A stretch of 7,357 bases of DNA from Sphingobacterium sp. UBA6711 (GCA_002454415.1 DKIT01000050.1:3151-10507); one strand, 5' to 3'; numbered from the stretch's first letter, positions 1 to 6,631 are shown. The notes: generated from the sequence alone by a model not told the origin. Translations and numbers: made by a program.

Positions 1-597
1 TTTATTAACTATTTTTCTTATACTGAGCATTGCATAGAGAAATATTCAGATAAGCCGAACTGGTTTAAGGCTATCAGTGATTACATAAAGGCTATTATTG
101 ATAGTTTCGGGCAATTTCCTTTAAAATTCGGGGGGCGCCTTGGCGCGTCTTTTTATTTAGATGGGGCGGAAAAGATCATCCAGATGAGTAAAGCTTTAAG
201 TGACGATCAGAAAGACCGTTTGTTAGATGATATTGCAACGACCAGAAATCCTAAACAGTTTAAAAAGAAGACGGATCTGGACCAGCTTATTAAAATATAT
301 CGGCAGTGGTTAAGGATATTCCCTTTTGAAATAAGCAATTTGGGTCATTTTAAATCTCATTTCCAGAATAGATTGCCAATTCTTTGCAAAGAATTGGAAA
401 GTAATATGTATACGGATCAGGCAACTTTCAAACCCGTCAGGAAAAAGAAACTGCTCAGATACCTTTATGAGGTTTCCAGGGAGGTTTTTAAAAAAGTTGC
501 CGATTTAGAGGAGTTTAAAAGGAGTAAACTTGCCCTTCCTGACAAAACGCAGTTGGAAGTTGCCAATGCCCGTCATAAATTGGTCCAAGAAGCATGA
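1..597 (+). CDS. Unrecognised protein, 5'-truncated by the window edge; N-terminal half of an interrupted frame
   Basis: Frame 1 is open from the first base, so the gene starts outside the window; 198 codons are visible before the TGA at 595-597. An ATG at 184 exists, but the 61 codons before it read as good protein (aromatic and charged residues, FYLDGAEKIIQ just before it), so it is probably internal. The visible part is soluble, mostly helical and lysine-rich, with no membrane segment. I do not recognise a family in this half. The same frame continues immediately after the TGA into a PD-(D/E)XK-like domain, so this is most likely the N-terminal part of one longer protein with a C-terminal nuclease-like domain, broken by a nonsense codon. 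The alternative is the first of two adjacent genes. Coding status is clear; function is unknown. Confidence 0.75.
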   Translation, partial: FINYFSYTEHCIEKYSDKPNWFKAISDYIKAIIDSFGQFPLKFGGRLGASFYLDGAEKIIQMSKALSDDQKDRLLDDIATTRNPKQFKKKTDLDQLIKIYRQWLRIFPFEISNLGHFKSHFQNRLPILCKELESNMYTDQATFKPVRKKKLLRYLYEVSREVFKKVADLEEFKRSKLALPDKTQLEVANARHKLVQEA

Positions 598-1248
598 TTG
601 GATGAAGGCCTTGAACAGCAACCTTACTGGCAGATTATCAATAAGTGGCTAGCGAATGAGAGGGAGCATATTTCCATGATAAAAGAGAGTATCGCCAACG
701 ATTATTCTACAGAAAACTTTATTCTAAATATGATCGACGGCATACGTCAGCTTCAGAGTGGAGATACAAATGAACCTTGCATCATGCAACTTAGGACGGG
801 GAAGGGAGACAGAGAATCCCAAGTAAGACATTGGTTCCGAAATTTTCTAGCTGCGCGCTATCGCAATTCGGATGTGACCGCTGAAGAGATCAGAGGACAG
901 GGCCATATCGATCTTAAGCTTTTTCATAACCATATGGCCACCAAAATAGTTGAATTCAAAGGCTGGTGGAACCGGGACAAAAAAGGTGTTGCACGCCAGC
1001 TGGCGAAATACCTAACAGATGCCGAGGGGGAAGGTTTCGTATTTATGATCAATCATCAGAAAAAAGATATAAATAAACCCTACCAGGAACTAATCGAAAG
1101 TGACAGCAATGACTATATTCCAGGCTCATGGAAATCACACCGTGTACCTCATAGTGCTATACCATATTTTGAAAGTAGACATCAGTCGGGAACAACTATC
1201 AAAACCGTCTATCATTTCATATTCAACGCTTATTTTCATAATTTTTAA
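598..1248 (+). CDS. PD-(D/E)XK nuclease-like domain, C-terminal half of an interrupted frame
   Basis: This is 216 codons in the same frame as the preceding ORF, directly after its TGA. The residues look like a PD-(D/E)XK nuclease core: a helix with a glutamate (GDRESQVRHWF, E73), an aspartate at the end of a strand (GHIDLKL, D105), then E119-F-K121 in KIVEFKGW, and a QLAKYL helix with Q134, the position where many members carry a conserved Gln. This implies a metal-dependent nucleic-acid-cleaving fold, by inference only. Only a TTG is available at 598; the first in-frame ATG is at 676 (reading MIKESIAND), with the purine-rich AGAGGGAG just upstream. The 26 codons between TGA and that ATG still look like protein (YWQIINKWLANE), which favours one continuous ancestral gene. 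It converges on the HEPN/TOPRIM gene with a 22-base gap. Confidence 0.65.
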   Translation: MDEGLEQQPYWQIINKWLANEREHISMIKESIANDYSTENFILNMIDGIRQLQSGDTNEPCIMQLRTGKGDRESQVRHWFRNFLAARYRNSDVTAEEIRGQGHIDLKLFHNHMATKIVEFKGWWNRDKKGVARQLAKYLTDAEGEGFVFMINHQKKDINKPYQELIESDSNDYIPGSWKSHRVPHSAIPYFESRHQSGTTIKTVYHFIFNAYFHNF

Positions 1249-1270
1249 CTTTTCCAGCCATTGATTTGGC

Positions 1271-2443
1271 TCAGTTCTGGAATGCACTGAAAATCATTTT
1301 AAGCACCAGATCTAAGTTCGACAGGTCAAAATCTTCTCCAGATTTAATTTTCTTTCGGAATGTATCCTGCACGTGTTTTTTGTCGGATATTTCTCCCTGA
1401 TATTTATCTTCATGATCATTATAGGATTTCCAGAGTACAGGTAGTAGTTTTCCGTCTTTTTCAAGAATGTTTGCACCCAAATACATTTCTATTCCACAGG
1501 CCAGGCCATTGATATTCATATTTTTAATTCCGGTAGCTCCTCTGGTCGGATACTTTTTCGCAAATCCGATATCGGGTAACCGCATTACCTTTACGTTGTT
1601 GTTTAGTTTGATGTTTTGTAATCTTTTCATTTCCATAATACCAGTCGTGTCGTTATCGAACAAGGCTATGACAGGGTGGTTCACTTTAGCCGCCGTAAAT
1701 GCTGTTATGAGCTTGACGAGGGCCGATGCACTGCTCTCCACCTTAAATTCATCGAAATCTATAAAATGATAAAAATCCACCAGATGCGGATATAGCCTTT
1801 TCAGTGCAGAGCTTATAAACTCTACATCTGTTCTGCCTTCCGTCAATACCAGAATACGTTCTCTGTCCATCTGAAGGATAACATCTTCATTTACCCAACC
1901 ATTATTTATCACATCACTCAGGTCATATTCAATCATTTCTCCCTCTGGCAGACAGCTCAATATGGAATATAGCCGGTCGACATCCTGTTGCCCTATGATA
2001 CCAAGGTCATCTACAATTAGGCTTTCCCTAAAATTCTGATATAGCATATCGTAGAATTTCTCCTTTTTTTCAAGGATATCTGCGATTTCAGAGAGATATT
2101 CTTCAAATGTAACCTTTGTTATATTAAATGAATAGAAACCTTCGGATTTAGCTATTTTTTTCGCTGATCTAAAATTTCTTTTTGCTATTTTAAGATTTGT
2201 ACCTGCAATTTCAAGCCGTTCTTTACACACCTTGACGGACTGTCTGAATCCCCGAAACATAAAGGTTCCTTTTGATTCTGAAATTTCCTTTCCCCAAACT
2301 ACCTGATTCCTGTCAGACCATTTTTTTCTTTCTGTTACATAGTCGTTTTTCTGGAAAAGCAAAAATACCAGAAGTGGATCATAAGTGTTTTTTAAACTAT
2401 AAATCGGATAACCGGCCACTGTCAGCTGAGAATATGAACCCAT
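1271..2443 (-). CDS. HEPN/TOPRIM-type protein (HEPN_Toprim_N-like N-terminus plus TOPRIM domain)
   Basis: This 390-residue protein has its start placed at the ATG at 2443 because it opens with MGSYSQLTVAGYPIYS, the kind of N-terminus I associate with the HEPN/Toprim-associated family; the open frame reaches back to an ATG at 2497, adding 18 hydrophobic residues that look non-native. Residues about 1-190 form the helical HEPN-like part. Residues about 195-320 form a TOPRIM domain: strand RILVLTEGRTD with E202, strand VIALFDNDTTG with D263-x-D265, and a later GIEMYLG with E319. TOPRIM domains bind Mg2+ and cut or join nucleic acid phosphodiesters, as in OLD nucleases, primases and topoisomerases. 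No histidine occurs before the TOPRIM domain, so the classic HEPN RNase motif (Rx4-6H) is absent. The family is thought to act in conflict or defence systems; the actual target is unknown. It is probably cytoplasmic and transcribed alone. Confidence 0.75.
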   Translation of the reverse strand: MGSYSQLTVAGYPIYSLKNTYDPLLVFLLFQKNDYVTERKKWSDRNQVVWGKEISESKGTFMFRGFRQSVKVCKERLEIAGTNLKIAKRNFRSAKKIAKSEGFYSFNITKVTFEEYLSEIADILEKKEKFYDMLYQNFRESLIVDDLGIIGQQDVDRLYSILSCLPEGEMIEYDLSDVINNGWVNEDVILQMDRERILVLTEGRTDVEFISSALKRLYPHLVDFYHFIDFDEFKVESSASALVKLITAFTAAKVNHPVIALFDNDTTGIMEMKRLQNIKLNNNVKVMRLPDIGFAKKYPTRGATGIKNMNINGLACGIEMYLGANILEKDGKLLPVLWKSYNDHEDKYQGEISDKKHVQDTFRKKIKSGEDFDLSNLDLVLKMIFSAFQN

Positions 2444-2446
2444 ATT

Positions 2447-2536
2447 TATTTTAAAGATTAGATCTGGAATATATGATAACGTATATAAAAATAACATAGA
2501 TTTTCATATTTAACCTTATATTCAATCTTTAAAATA
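2447..2536. repeat. 13-bp inverted repeat flanking the HEPN/TOPRIM upstream region
   Basis: TATTTTAAAGATT at 2447-2459 is an exact inverted copy of AATCTTTAAAATA at 2524-2536, with 64 bases between. The left arm lies 3 bases before the chosen start codon of the HEPN/TOPRIM gene. It could be a paired operator, or a transcript hairpin hiding the start. The arms are AT-rich, which raises the chance of coincidence. No matching -33/-7 promoter was identified nearby. Confidence 0.4.
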
Positions 2537-2626
2537 GTCCTTGGCAATAAAAAAAGAAATTCGGGACATTTAAACTGTCTATAACGGAGGTCACCGGGCC
2601 AGTTAATTCGGTTTGATCCGGATAAA

Positions 2627-3478
2627 TTATTTATACTGTCTGTTTTTAAGATTATTAATCAACTTTGAAAGAATGTTAAATTTATCCCACATAAATCCAA
2701 AATATTCATTGTACTCTTCAATTTCAATATTATATTTTTCAAGAATCAGGGCTTCTTTTTTTTCTTCGTCAAGATCATGTATCAAGTCATCAACTTCCGC
2801 TCTTTTATCGGTGATATACTGTTTATTAATAAATTCCGAATATTTCTTTTTTAATTCATCCGTATCATGTTCGAAAACCACTGCCATTGTAAACTTGTTA
2901 TAAAGATGAATGATCTTTTGGTTAACGCTTGAGTATACTATTTTATTTAGGATCTGAATATCAGGTTTATGAAATATATCCTTATTAATGATTAGATCAT
3001 AGAAATTGAACTGTTCGATCATCAGTAAAAATATCCAGTTGTACTGTGCCGCATTATCAAATATTTCTTCCAGAGTAGCGACTTCCTTCAGGGAACTATA
3101 ATATTCATCCGCAATTGGTTTAAAAACAATATTGGTGTATTCAAGCTGTTTATAAATTATATCTAAAGTTCTATTAAATTCGACATCTTTTTTATTGGCA
3201 AGGATTTCATCCTGTTGGATCCTGATTTGTTTTTCTTGCATAATGATCTGCTGCTGCTGTGCCTTATAGGTTTTTACCACATAGTAAACCGTTCCGAAGG
3301 ACAATATAAGGCCCGAAATTCCGGTAATAGCTTCAAATGCCCCTAAAGTTTTCTCATCCCCTTTGCTGATAAAAAGTGCGACGCCAATGGCATAAAGTAT
3401 AAATACTGCCAAAAACGCCAATAGGAGAATGATTGAATCATCATAATACCATTTCTTCTCTTTTTCCTGATTTTCCAT
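2627..3478 (-). CDS. Two-helix membrane protein with coiled coil, function unknown
   Basis: This 283-residue protein begins with a charged segment (MENQEKEKKWYYDD), then two hydrophobic helices at about 14-38 and 47-68, then a glutamine-rich coiled coil at about 69-115 (YKAQQQQIIM, QEKQIRIQQD), and a long helical, acidic C-terminal region likely to be cytoplasmic. This architecture (short N-terminus, two membrane helices, coiled coil, soluble helical domain) is shared with some putative phage abortive-infection membrane proteins, but I see no diagnostic motif and do not assign that family. The ATG at 3478 directly precedes the charged N-terminus and is convincing. The gene is divergent from the 3687 gene across 208 bases and lies 183 bases upstream of the HEPN/TOPRIM start on the same strand, too far to assume one operon. 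Confidence 0.7.
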   Translation of the reverse strand: MENQEKEKKWYYDDSIILLLAFLAVFILYAIGVALFISKGDEKTLGAFEAITGISGLILSFGTVYYVVKTYKAQQQQIIMQEKQIRIQQDEILANKKDVEFNRTLDIIYKQLEYTNIVFKPIADEYYSSLKEVATLEEIFDNAAQYNWIFLLMIEQFNFYDLIINKDIFHKPDIQILNKIVYSSVNQKIIHLYNKFTMAVVFEHDTDELKKKYSEFINKQYITDKRAEVDDLIHDLDEEKKEALILEKYNIEIEEYNEYFGFMWDKFNILSKLINNLKNRQYK

Positions 3479-3530
3479 GTTTGCAAGTAGATCGCCCTAT
3501 GGCCTTTCCATAATAATGGTTTACAGAAAG

Positions 3531-3538
3531 CAAACATA
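3531..3538 (-). promoter_or_regulatory. Possible -7 element for the two-helix membrane protein gene
   Basis: On the minus strand this reads TATGTTTG, an exact match to the Bacteroidota -7 consensus TAnnTTTG, and would give a 5' leader of roughly 45 bases. No TTTG was found at the expected -33 distance, so the assignment is weak. Confidence 0.3.
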
Positions 3539-3686
3539 ACCAATTAATGGGTATAGTTTTTTGCTTTTCTTAAAAAAATGGTCATGTCTTAAAATGTTAT
3601 ATATCGTTATGCTTCTATTTTCAAACTTTGATCAAAAATTTTTTTAAACGACCAGTTTGCGTATCTTCATAGCATATTATTAACCG

Positions 3687-4790
3687 ATGGAAATTATTTC
3701 AGCTATTTTATCCCATTTATGGTCTGTTATTGGTATCGCATTGACAATATATTGCTATGTTGTGATTAGGAAATCGAGGTTTGTCGTCGTCAATGAATTG
3801 CAATTTAACGTCATCAGCCTACCTAATTCAGTGGAGATTAAATTTGATCATGTACCTGTTAAAGCCAATGTCAAATACTATAAACTACTGATCTGTTGTT
3901 CCGGTGTCGAGGATATTAAGGAAGAAGATATCACCATTCCGATTACCATTAAAAATAAAGATGAGGACAGCCTTTTCCACAGAGTCAAAATACTGGAAAC
4001 CTCCAGGACTTTCAACCCGAAAGTAAAGTGGCACAAAAATGAGATTCAGATTACCAGTCCAATGATAAAAGTAGGTGATTCTGTGTTAATTGAATTTTAC
4101 CTAGAGAGCAATTCAAACTCACCATATTTTTATCAGCGGATGCACAATGTTGAAATCAAGTCTAAAATTCATATTAATGAAACAGGTCTTATAGCCAATG
4201 CTGTTGGATTTTTTATCTGTTTTATTTTTGTTGTTTATTTTATAAATCAACAGAAGAGACATTATGAGCATCGTCATGATTATAAAGATGAGTATAATAT
4301 TCAGTATAATTACAGAGGATATGAAATAATTGAAGATCATAAATTTTTATCTTCCCGTATTGCTGATAGTTTATATCAGGACAATTTTATCAGGAATTTT
4401 CAATTATCCAATAGAAATCTGGATAGCCTTGCGAGAGCTGGAAATTTAGGACATAAAATTGCTATTATTAACGGAAATCTACATGAATTAAACAGGTACA
4501 ATTTTTTTGAAGACAGTATTATGAGACGGAAACCTTCCATACTTTCTGATTCTCTTTTAGTACAGTTTACGCGTCAAGATGGGATACCTTTTTCACAAGA
4601 AGTGAAGGTAAATAATGATTTGAAAATTAGGTTCACAAATCCAAGGGAAGAAATCTGGAGTGATGTTTTATTTGACGTGTTTTTTCTTTTCTTATCATTG
4701 TTTTTTCTGTTATTCAGCCTTTTTCGATCGGCTAAATATGCTATTCAGTATTGGTCAATACATAAAGCTCACCAGTACTTGAAAAAATAA
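3687..4790 (+). CDS. Three-helix membrane protein with a beta-rich soluble domain, function unknown
   Basis: This 367-residue protein has hydrophobic helices at about 4-27, 167-187 and 326-346. Between helices 1 and 2 is a beta-rich domain (about 33-160) with the pattern KYYKLLICCSG, then EEDITIPITI, then GDSVLIEFYLES. From memory this resembles the beta-sandwich segments placed after an N-terminal anchor in many uncharacterised bacterial membrane proteins; I cannot verify this. The loop after helix 2 is rich in His, Tyr and charged residues (RHYEHRHDYKDEYN), and residues 215-320 form a second soluble domain. Basic residues follow helices 1 and 3 (VIRKSR, FRSAKYA), suggesting those ends face the cytoplasm. 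The ATG at 3687 sits immediately before helix 1. The next gene begins 35 bases after the stop on the same strand, so the two are probably co-transcribed. Confidence 0.7.
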   Translation: MEIISAILSHLWSVIGIALTIYCYVVIRKSRFVVVNELQFNVISLPNSVEIKFDHVPVKANVKYYKLLICCSGVEDIKEEDITIPITIKNKDEDSLFHRVKILETSRTFNPKVKWHKNEIQITSPMIKVGDSVLIEFYLESNSNSPYFYQRMHNVEIKSKIHINETGLIANAVGFFICFIFVVYFINQQKRHYEHRHDYKDEYNIQYNYRGYEIIEDHKFLSSRIADSLYQDNFIRNFQLSNRNLDSLARAGNLGHKIAIINGNLHELNRYNFFEDSIMRRKPSILSDSLLVQFTRQDGIPFSQEVKVNNDLKIRFTNPREEIWSDVLFDVFFLFLSLFFLLFSLFRSAKYAIQYWSIHKAHQYLKK

Positions 4791-4825
4791 GAACGCAATT
4801 ATGAATGTTATAAATTATAGATACA

Positions 4826-5329
4826 ATGGATACAAATGATTATGAAAATCTGGATGCAATAATGCGAATACTATACAGAGGAGGAAGTCAGGCATGGTAT
4901 AATGTCTATACTCAGGCGAATTTACCCAAGGCCGAAGCCGATAGGCTATACCAATCTTTAAAAGCGTCTGGTCGAGTGACTGTTGACCATAAGGGGTATG
5001 GCCACAACACTCTTGATAGCCATTATGTTAAATTGACATCAGTCGGCAGAGTCTGGTTTGACCATTCAAATTATGTTGATACCTATGTGAGACCAAAAGC
5101 GGAAAGTACAGGTCAGATCATTAATGTTATTAATTCTTCAGTTTCAAATTTGAATGCTCAATCAGGTACTGGTAATCATAATTCCAGCAGTAACCAGGTT
5201 TCAAATAATGAGCCGAAAAAGAATAATACTTCAAGTTGGATGCGACAGTATGTTAAAGAAATTATTATTGGGTTAGTTATAGCAATTATTGGAGGTTTAA
5301 TATTAAAATTTGTATTTAATATCGGATAA
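4826..5329 (+). CDS. Winged-helix-like protein with C-terminal membrane anchor
   Basis: This 167-residue protein has three parts. Residues about 5-80 look like a winged helix: helices around LDAIMRILYRGG and KAEADRLYQSLKASG, then a wing GRVTVDHKGYG and the closing pattern HYVKLTSVGRVWF. Residues about 96-137 are a low-complexity Asn/Ser/Gly linker (GQIINVINSSVSNLNAQSG). Residues about 145-165 are one hydrophobic helix ending two residues from the C-terminus, as in tail-anchored proteins. The N-terminal domain should therefore sit in the cytoplasm at the inner membrane. Winged helices usually bind DNA but also mediate protein contacts; which applies here is not visible. The start ATG at 4826 follows the stop of the three-helix protein by 35 bases, and a terminator-like hairpin lies about 80 bases after the stop, supporting a two-gene unit. 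Confidence 0.7.
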   Translation: MDTNDYENLDAIMRILYRGGSQAWYNVYTQANLPKAEADRLYQSLKASGRVTVDHKGYGHNTLDSHYVKLTSVGRVWFDHSNYVDTYVRPKAESTGQIINVINSSVSNLNAQSGTGNHNSSSNQVSNNEPKKNNTSSWMRQYVKEIIIGLVIAIIGGLILKFVFNIG

Positions 5330-5692
5330 ATAAAGCAGATTTTCCTGTAGAATTTTAGACCTATAAAAGATTACCAAATAAACTAAAGCCGAATAAATAA
5401 ATAATAAAAAGGGTGATCCTAAAATATCCATTGGATCTCCGTTTTCTAAAGCAATTTTGGTTAACTTAATATATTAATAATAAAAATAAATTCGATTGGA
5501 TTTATTTAGTGTTGAATATAGTATGATGTTTTGATAAGCATTAATTTCATACATAAATAATTTAAAAAGATAATTATAATTTAGGGAAAACTCATCTTAT
5601 TAAATGTTTTTTAGCGCTTAAGCGGACGCCTTGTTCTGACAGATTATTGTGAACAGAATAAAAATGCAGTCTTAGCACAATTACCAACAACT
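5330..5692. other. Gene-free stretch between the anchored winged-helix gene and the XRE gene
   Basis: This stretch is very AT-rich, with stops in all frames and no ORF I would defend. It holds the terminator-like hairpin at 5406-5445 and a weaker inverted repeat (TGTTC and GAACA, about 5632-5656) that could belong to the 3' end of the convergent XRE transcript. Nothing else was recognised. Confidence 0.6.
5406..5445. terminator. Possible bidirectional terminator hairpin
   Basis: GGTGATCC (5412-5419) pairs with GGATCTCC (5433-5440) at 7 of 8 positions across a 13-base loop. An A-run (5406-5410) precedes the stem and a T-run (5442-5445) follows it, so the layout suits termination in both directions between two convergent genes. 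The T-run is short, so efficiency is uncertain. Confidence 0.45.
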
Positions 5693-6298
5693 TTATTCCT
5701 TTTCATCTTTCAGCTCGTTATTACGAATTAATTCCACAACCTCTTCCTTCGACATCTTATCATATTTAGAGGCATAATCTTTATGCACAAAAACTTTTGG
5801 CGAACTTTTTTCGAAAAGCGAAACAATTATTTTGTTGCGAGGGGATTTGCTTAGAAGATTGGTGATTTCGGTAGATTGCTTTTCCGAGAGTTTCTCGTCC
5901 ATTTTTGAATGGAGATATTTTGCTGTACAAGGCTTATTTAAAGAGCCTTCCGAGATAAGACGATCGAGTTCATTTGCTAAAAGTCTATCTTTATCGATAC
6001 TCTTTTTTCCTATGGATTTCCTCTTTTTTAATACTTCTTTTATATTTCTTATGAGTTCTTCTTTATCAGGAATAGGATAGTTTGGATTTGCAAAATTATA
6101 ATACACTTGCCCAAAGAGATTTGCAATAGTTATCATTTTGCCAATCGTAAGACCAACTTTTCCTTTTAAAATATCATTCACATTATCTGTATTGGATTTA
6201 ATTAGTTTTGCAAAATCATTGATATCCAAACCTGATTTTTTTAAGTACTTTGTTACTTGTTTCCCAAATTCAATTTTATATTTCTCCTCAACATTCAT
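5693..6298 (-). CDS. XRE-family helix-turn-helix protein
   Basis: This 201-residue protein has an N-terminal Cro/C1-type helix-turn-helix at about 8-66: FGKQVTKYLKKSGLDINDF, the turn and recognition helix around AKLIKSNTDNVNDILKG, then the closing helices TIGKMITIANLFG. The remaining 135 residues are lysine-rich and helical, with a patch (IIVSLFEKSSPKVFVHKDY, about 157-175) likely to form a small second domain; I do not recognise it. The length is about double that of a simple phage-type repressor, so it may sense a ligand or partner through the C-terminus. The start is the ATG at 6298. A strong promoter pointing the other way begins 17 bases upstream (6316), so this protein may control its divergent neighbour and itself. 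DNA binding is well supported by the domain; the regulated target is inference. Confidence 0.75.
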   Translation of the reverse strand: MNVEEKYKIEFGKQVTKYLKKSGLDINDFAKLIKSNTDNVNDILKGKVGLTIGKMITIANLFGQVYYNFANPNYPIPDKEELIRNIKEVLKKRKSIGKKSIDKDRLLANELDRLISEGSLNKPCTAKYLHSKMDEKLSEKQSTEITNLLSKSPRNKIIVSLFEKSSPKVFVHKDYASKYDKMSKEEVVELIRNNELKDEKE

Positions 6299-6315
6299 AA
6301 TATAGATTATAATAT

Positions 6316-6346
6316 TTTGTAAACTCTATTTAATTATTTATCTTTG
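6316..6346 (+). promoter_or_regulatory. Bacteroidota-type promoter, divergent from the XRE gene
   Basis: TTTG at 6316-6319, a 19-base spacer, and TATCTTTG at 6339-6346 match the Bacteroidota primary sigma consensus (TTTG at -33, TAnnTTTG at -7) exactly. Transcription would start near 6353 and read into the structured region that follows. It lies within 50 bases of the XRE start codon, so that regulator is a natural candidate to bind here. Confidence 0.6.
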
Positions 6347-6352
6347 TTTAGC

Positions 6353-6631
6353 GATTGAAATTCATGGCTGTATTGCCTTGATTGACGATGTTTTCTCATG
6401 CCAAAAAGACCAAATTACCAGTGAGGAGACCGTGAAATCGCCCTATGCTTAAAAAAGTTTTATACCTTTACATAAGTTATAGGGTGGTTCTCACGTTAAC
6501 TTCAGATGGTAACTATAAAGTAATTTATAGGAGGGTTGGTCCCCTTGGCTCTGGAGTTGTGAGGCCACCTTATGTATTATACGCCACACATATCGTAGGA
6601 GTAGCATCGTTCACATAAACCAAAAACAATT
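6353..6631 (+). ncRNA. Putative structured leader RNA with alternative helices
   Basis: Downstream of the promoter, the strand at 6478-6494 can pair with 6559-6574: five outer pairs, then GGTGG with CCACC and CTCAC with GTGAG, about 15 pairs with one small bulge. The enclosed 64 bases hold further hairpins: CTATAAA/TTTATAG with loop GTAA (6513-6530, perfect), GAGGG/CCCTT (6531-6546, one G-U), and GTTA/TAAC (6495-6513). The same strand can instead pair upstream: ATAGGGTG (6479-6486) with CGCCCTAT (6439-6446, one G-U) and CTCAC (6490-6494) with GTGAG (6421-6425). Two exclusive folds suggest a riboswitch-like or attenuator-like leader. No T-run follows the second fold, so no intrinsic terminator is evident. 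No known RNA family was recognised, and the exact ends are inferred. Confidence 0.45.
6388..6435 (+). CDS. Possible 15-residue leader peptide
   Basis: A short ORF reads MFSHAKKTKLPVRRP and stops 3 bases before the CGCCCTAT strand of the alternative helix; its last codons contain the GTGAG segment of the same helix. A ribosome at the stop would cover that strand and favour the other fold, the geometry expected of translation-dependent attenuation. It is very short and could be chance; translation is unproven. Confidence 0.2.
   Translation: MFSHAKKTKLPVRRP

Noticed and set aside
1256..1271. AGCCA/TGGCT hairpin between the converging genes
   Set aside because: The stem is only 5 bp with no T-run on either side; too weak to call a terminator.
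1467..1769. Plus-strand ORF of 100 codons
   Set aside because: It lies entirely inside the HEPN/TOPRIM gene on the other strand, and the hydrophobic product is a typical shadow of the antisense frame.
2613..2903. Plus-strand ORF of 96 codons
   Set aside because: It is antisense to the C-terminal part of the two-helix membrane protein; Ser/Phe/Leu-rich shadow composition.
2627..3478. Firm assignment as an abortive-infection (AbiC-type) protein
   Set aside because: Only the membrane plus coiled-coil architecture is similar; no diagnostic residues are seen.
3343..3543. Minus-strand ORF of 66 codons
   Set aside because: It overlaps the start of the two-helix membrane protein in another frame and has no independent support.
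4119..4340. Minus-strand ORF of 73 codons
   Set aside because: It is antisense to the three-helix protein around its second membrane helix; Ile/Asn-rich shadow.
5832..6080. Plus-strand ORF of 82 codons
   Set aside because: It is antisense to the XRE gene; Ser/Phe-rich shadow composition.
3491..6447. 11-base direct repeat ATCGCCCTATG at 3491-3501 and 6437-6447
   Set aside because: Repeats of this length are expected several times by chance in 7 kb, and the flanks do not match.
6478..6574. tRNA-like or other known RNA in the multi-hairpin region
   Set aside because: There is no 7-bp acceptor stem with a TTCRA T-loop and no signatures of tmRNA, RNase P or group II intron domain V.
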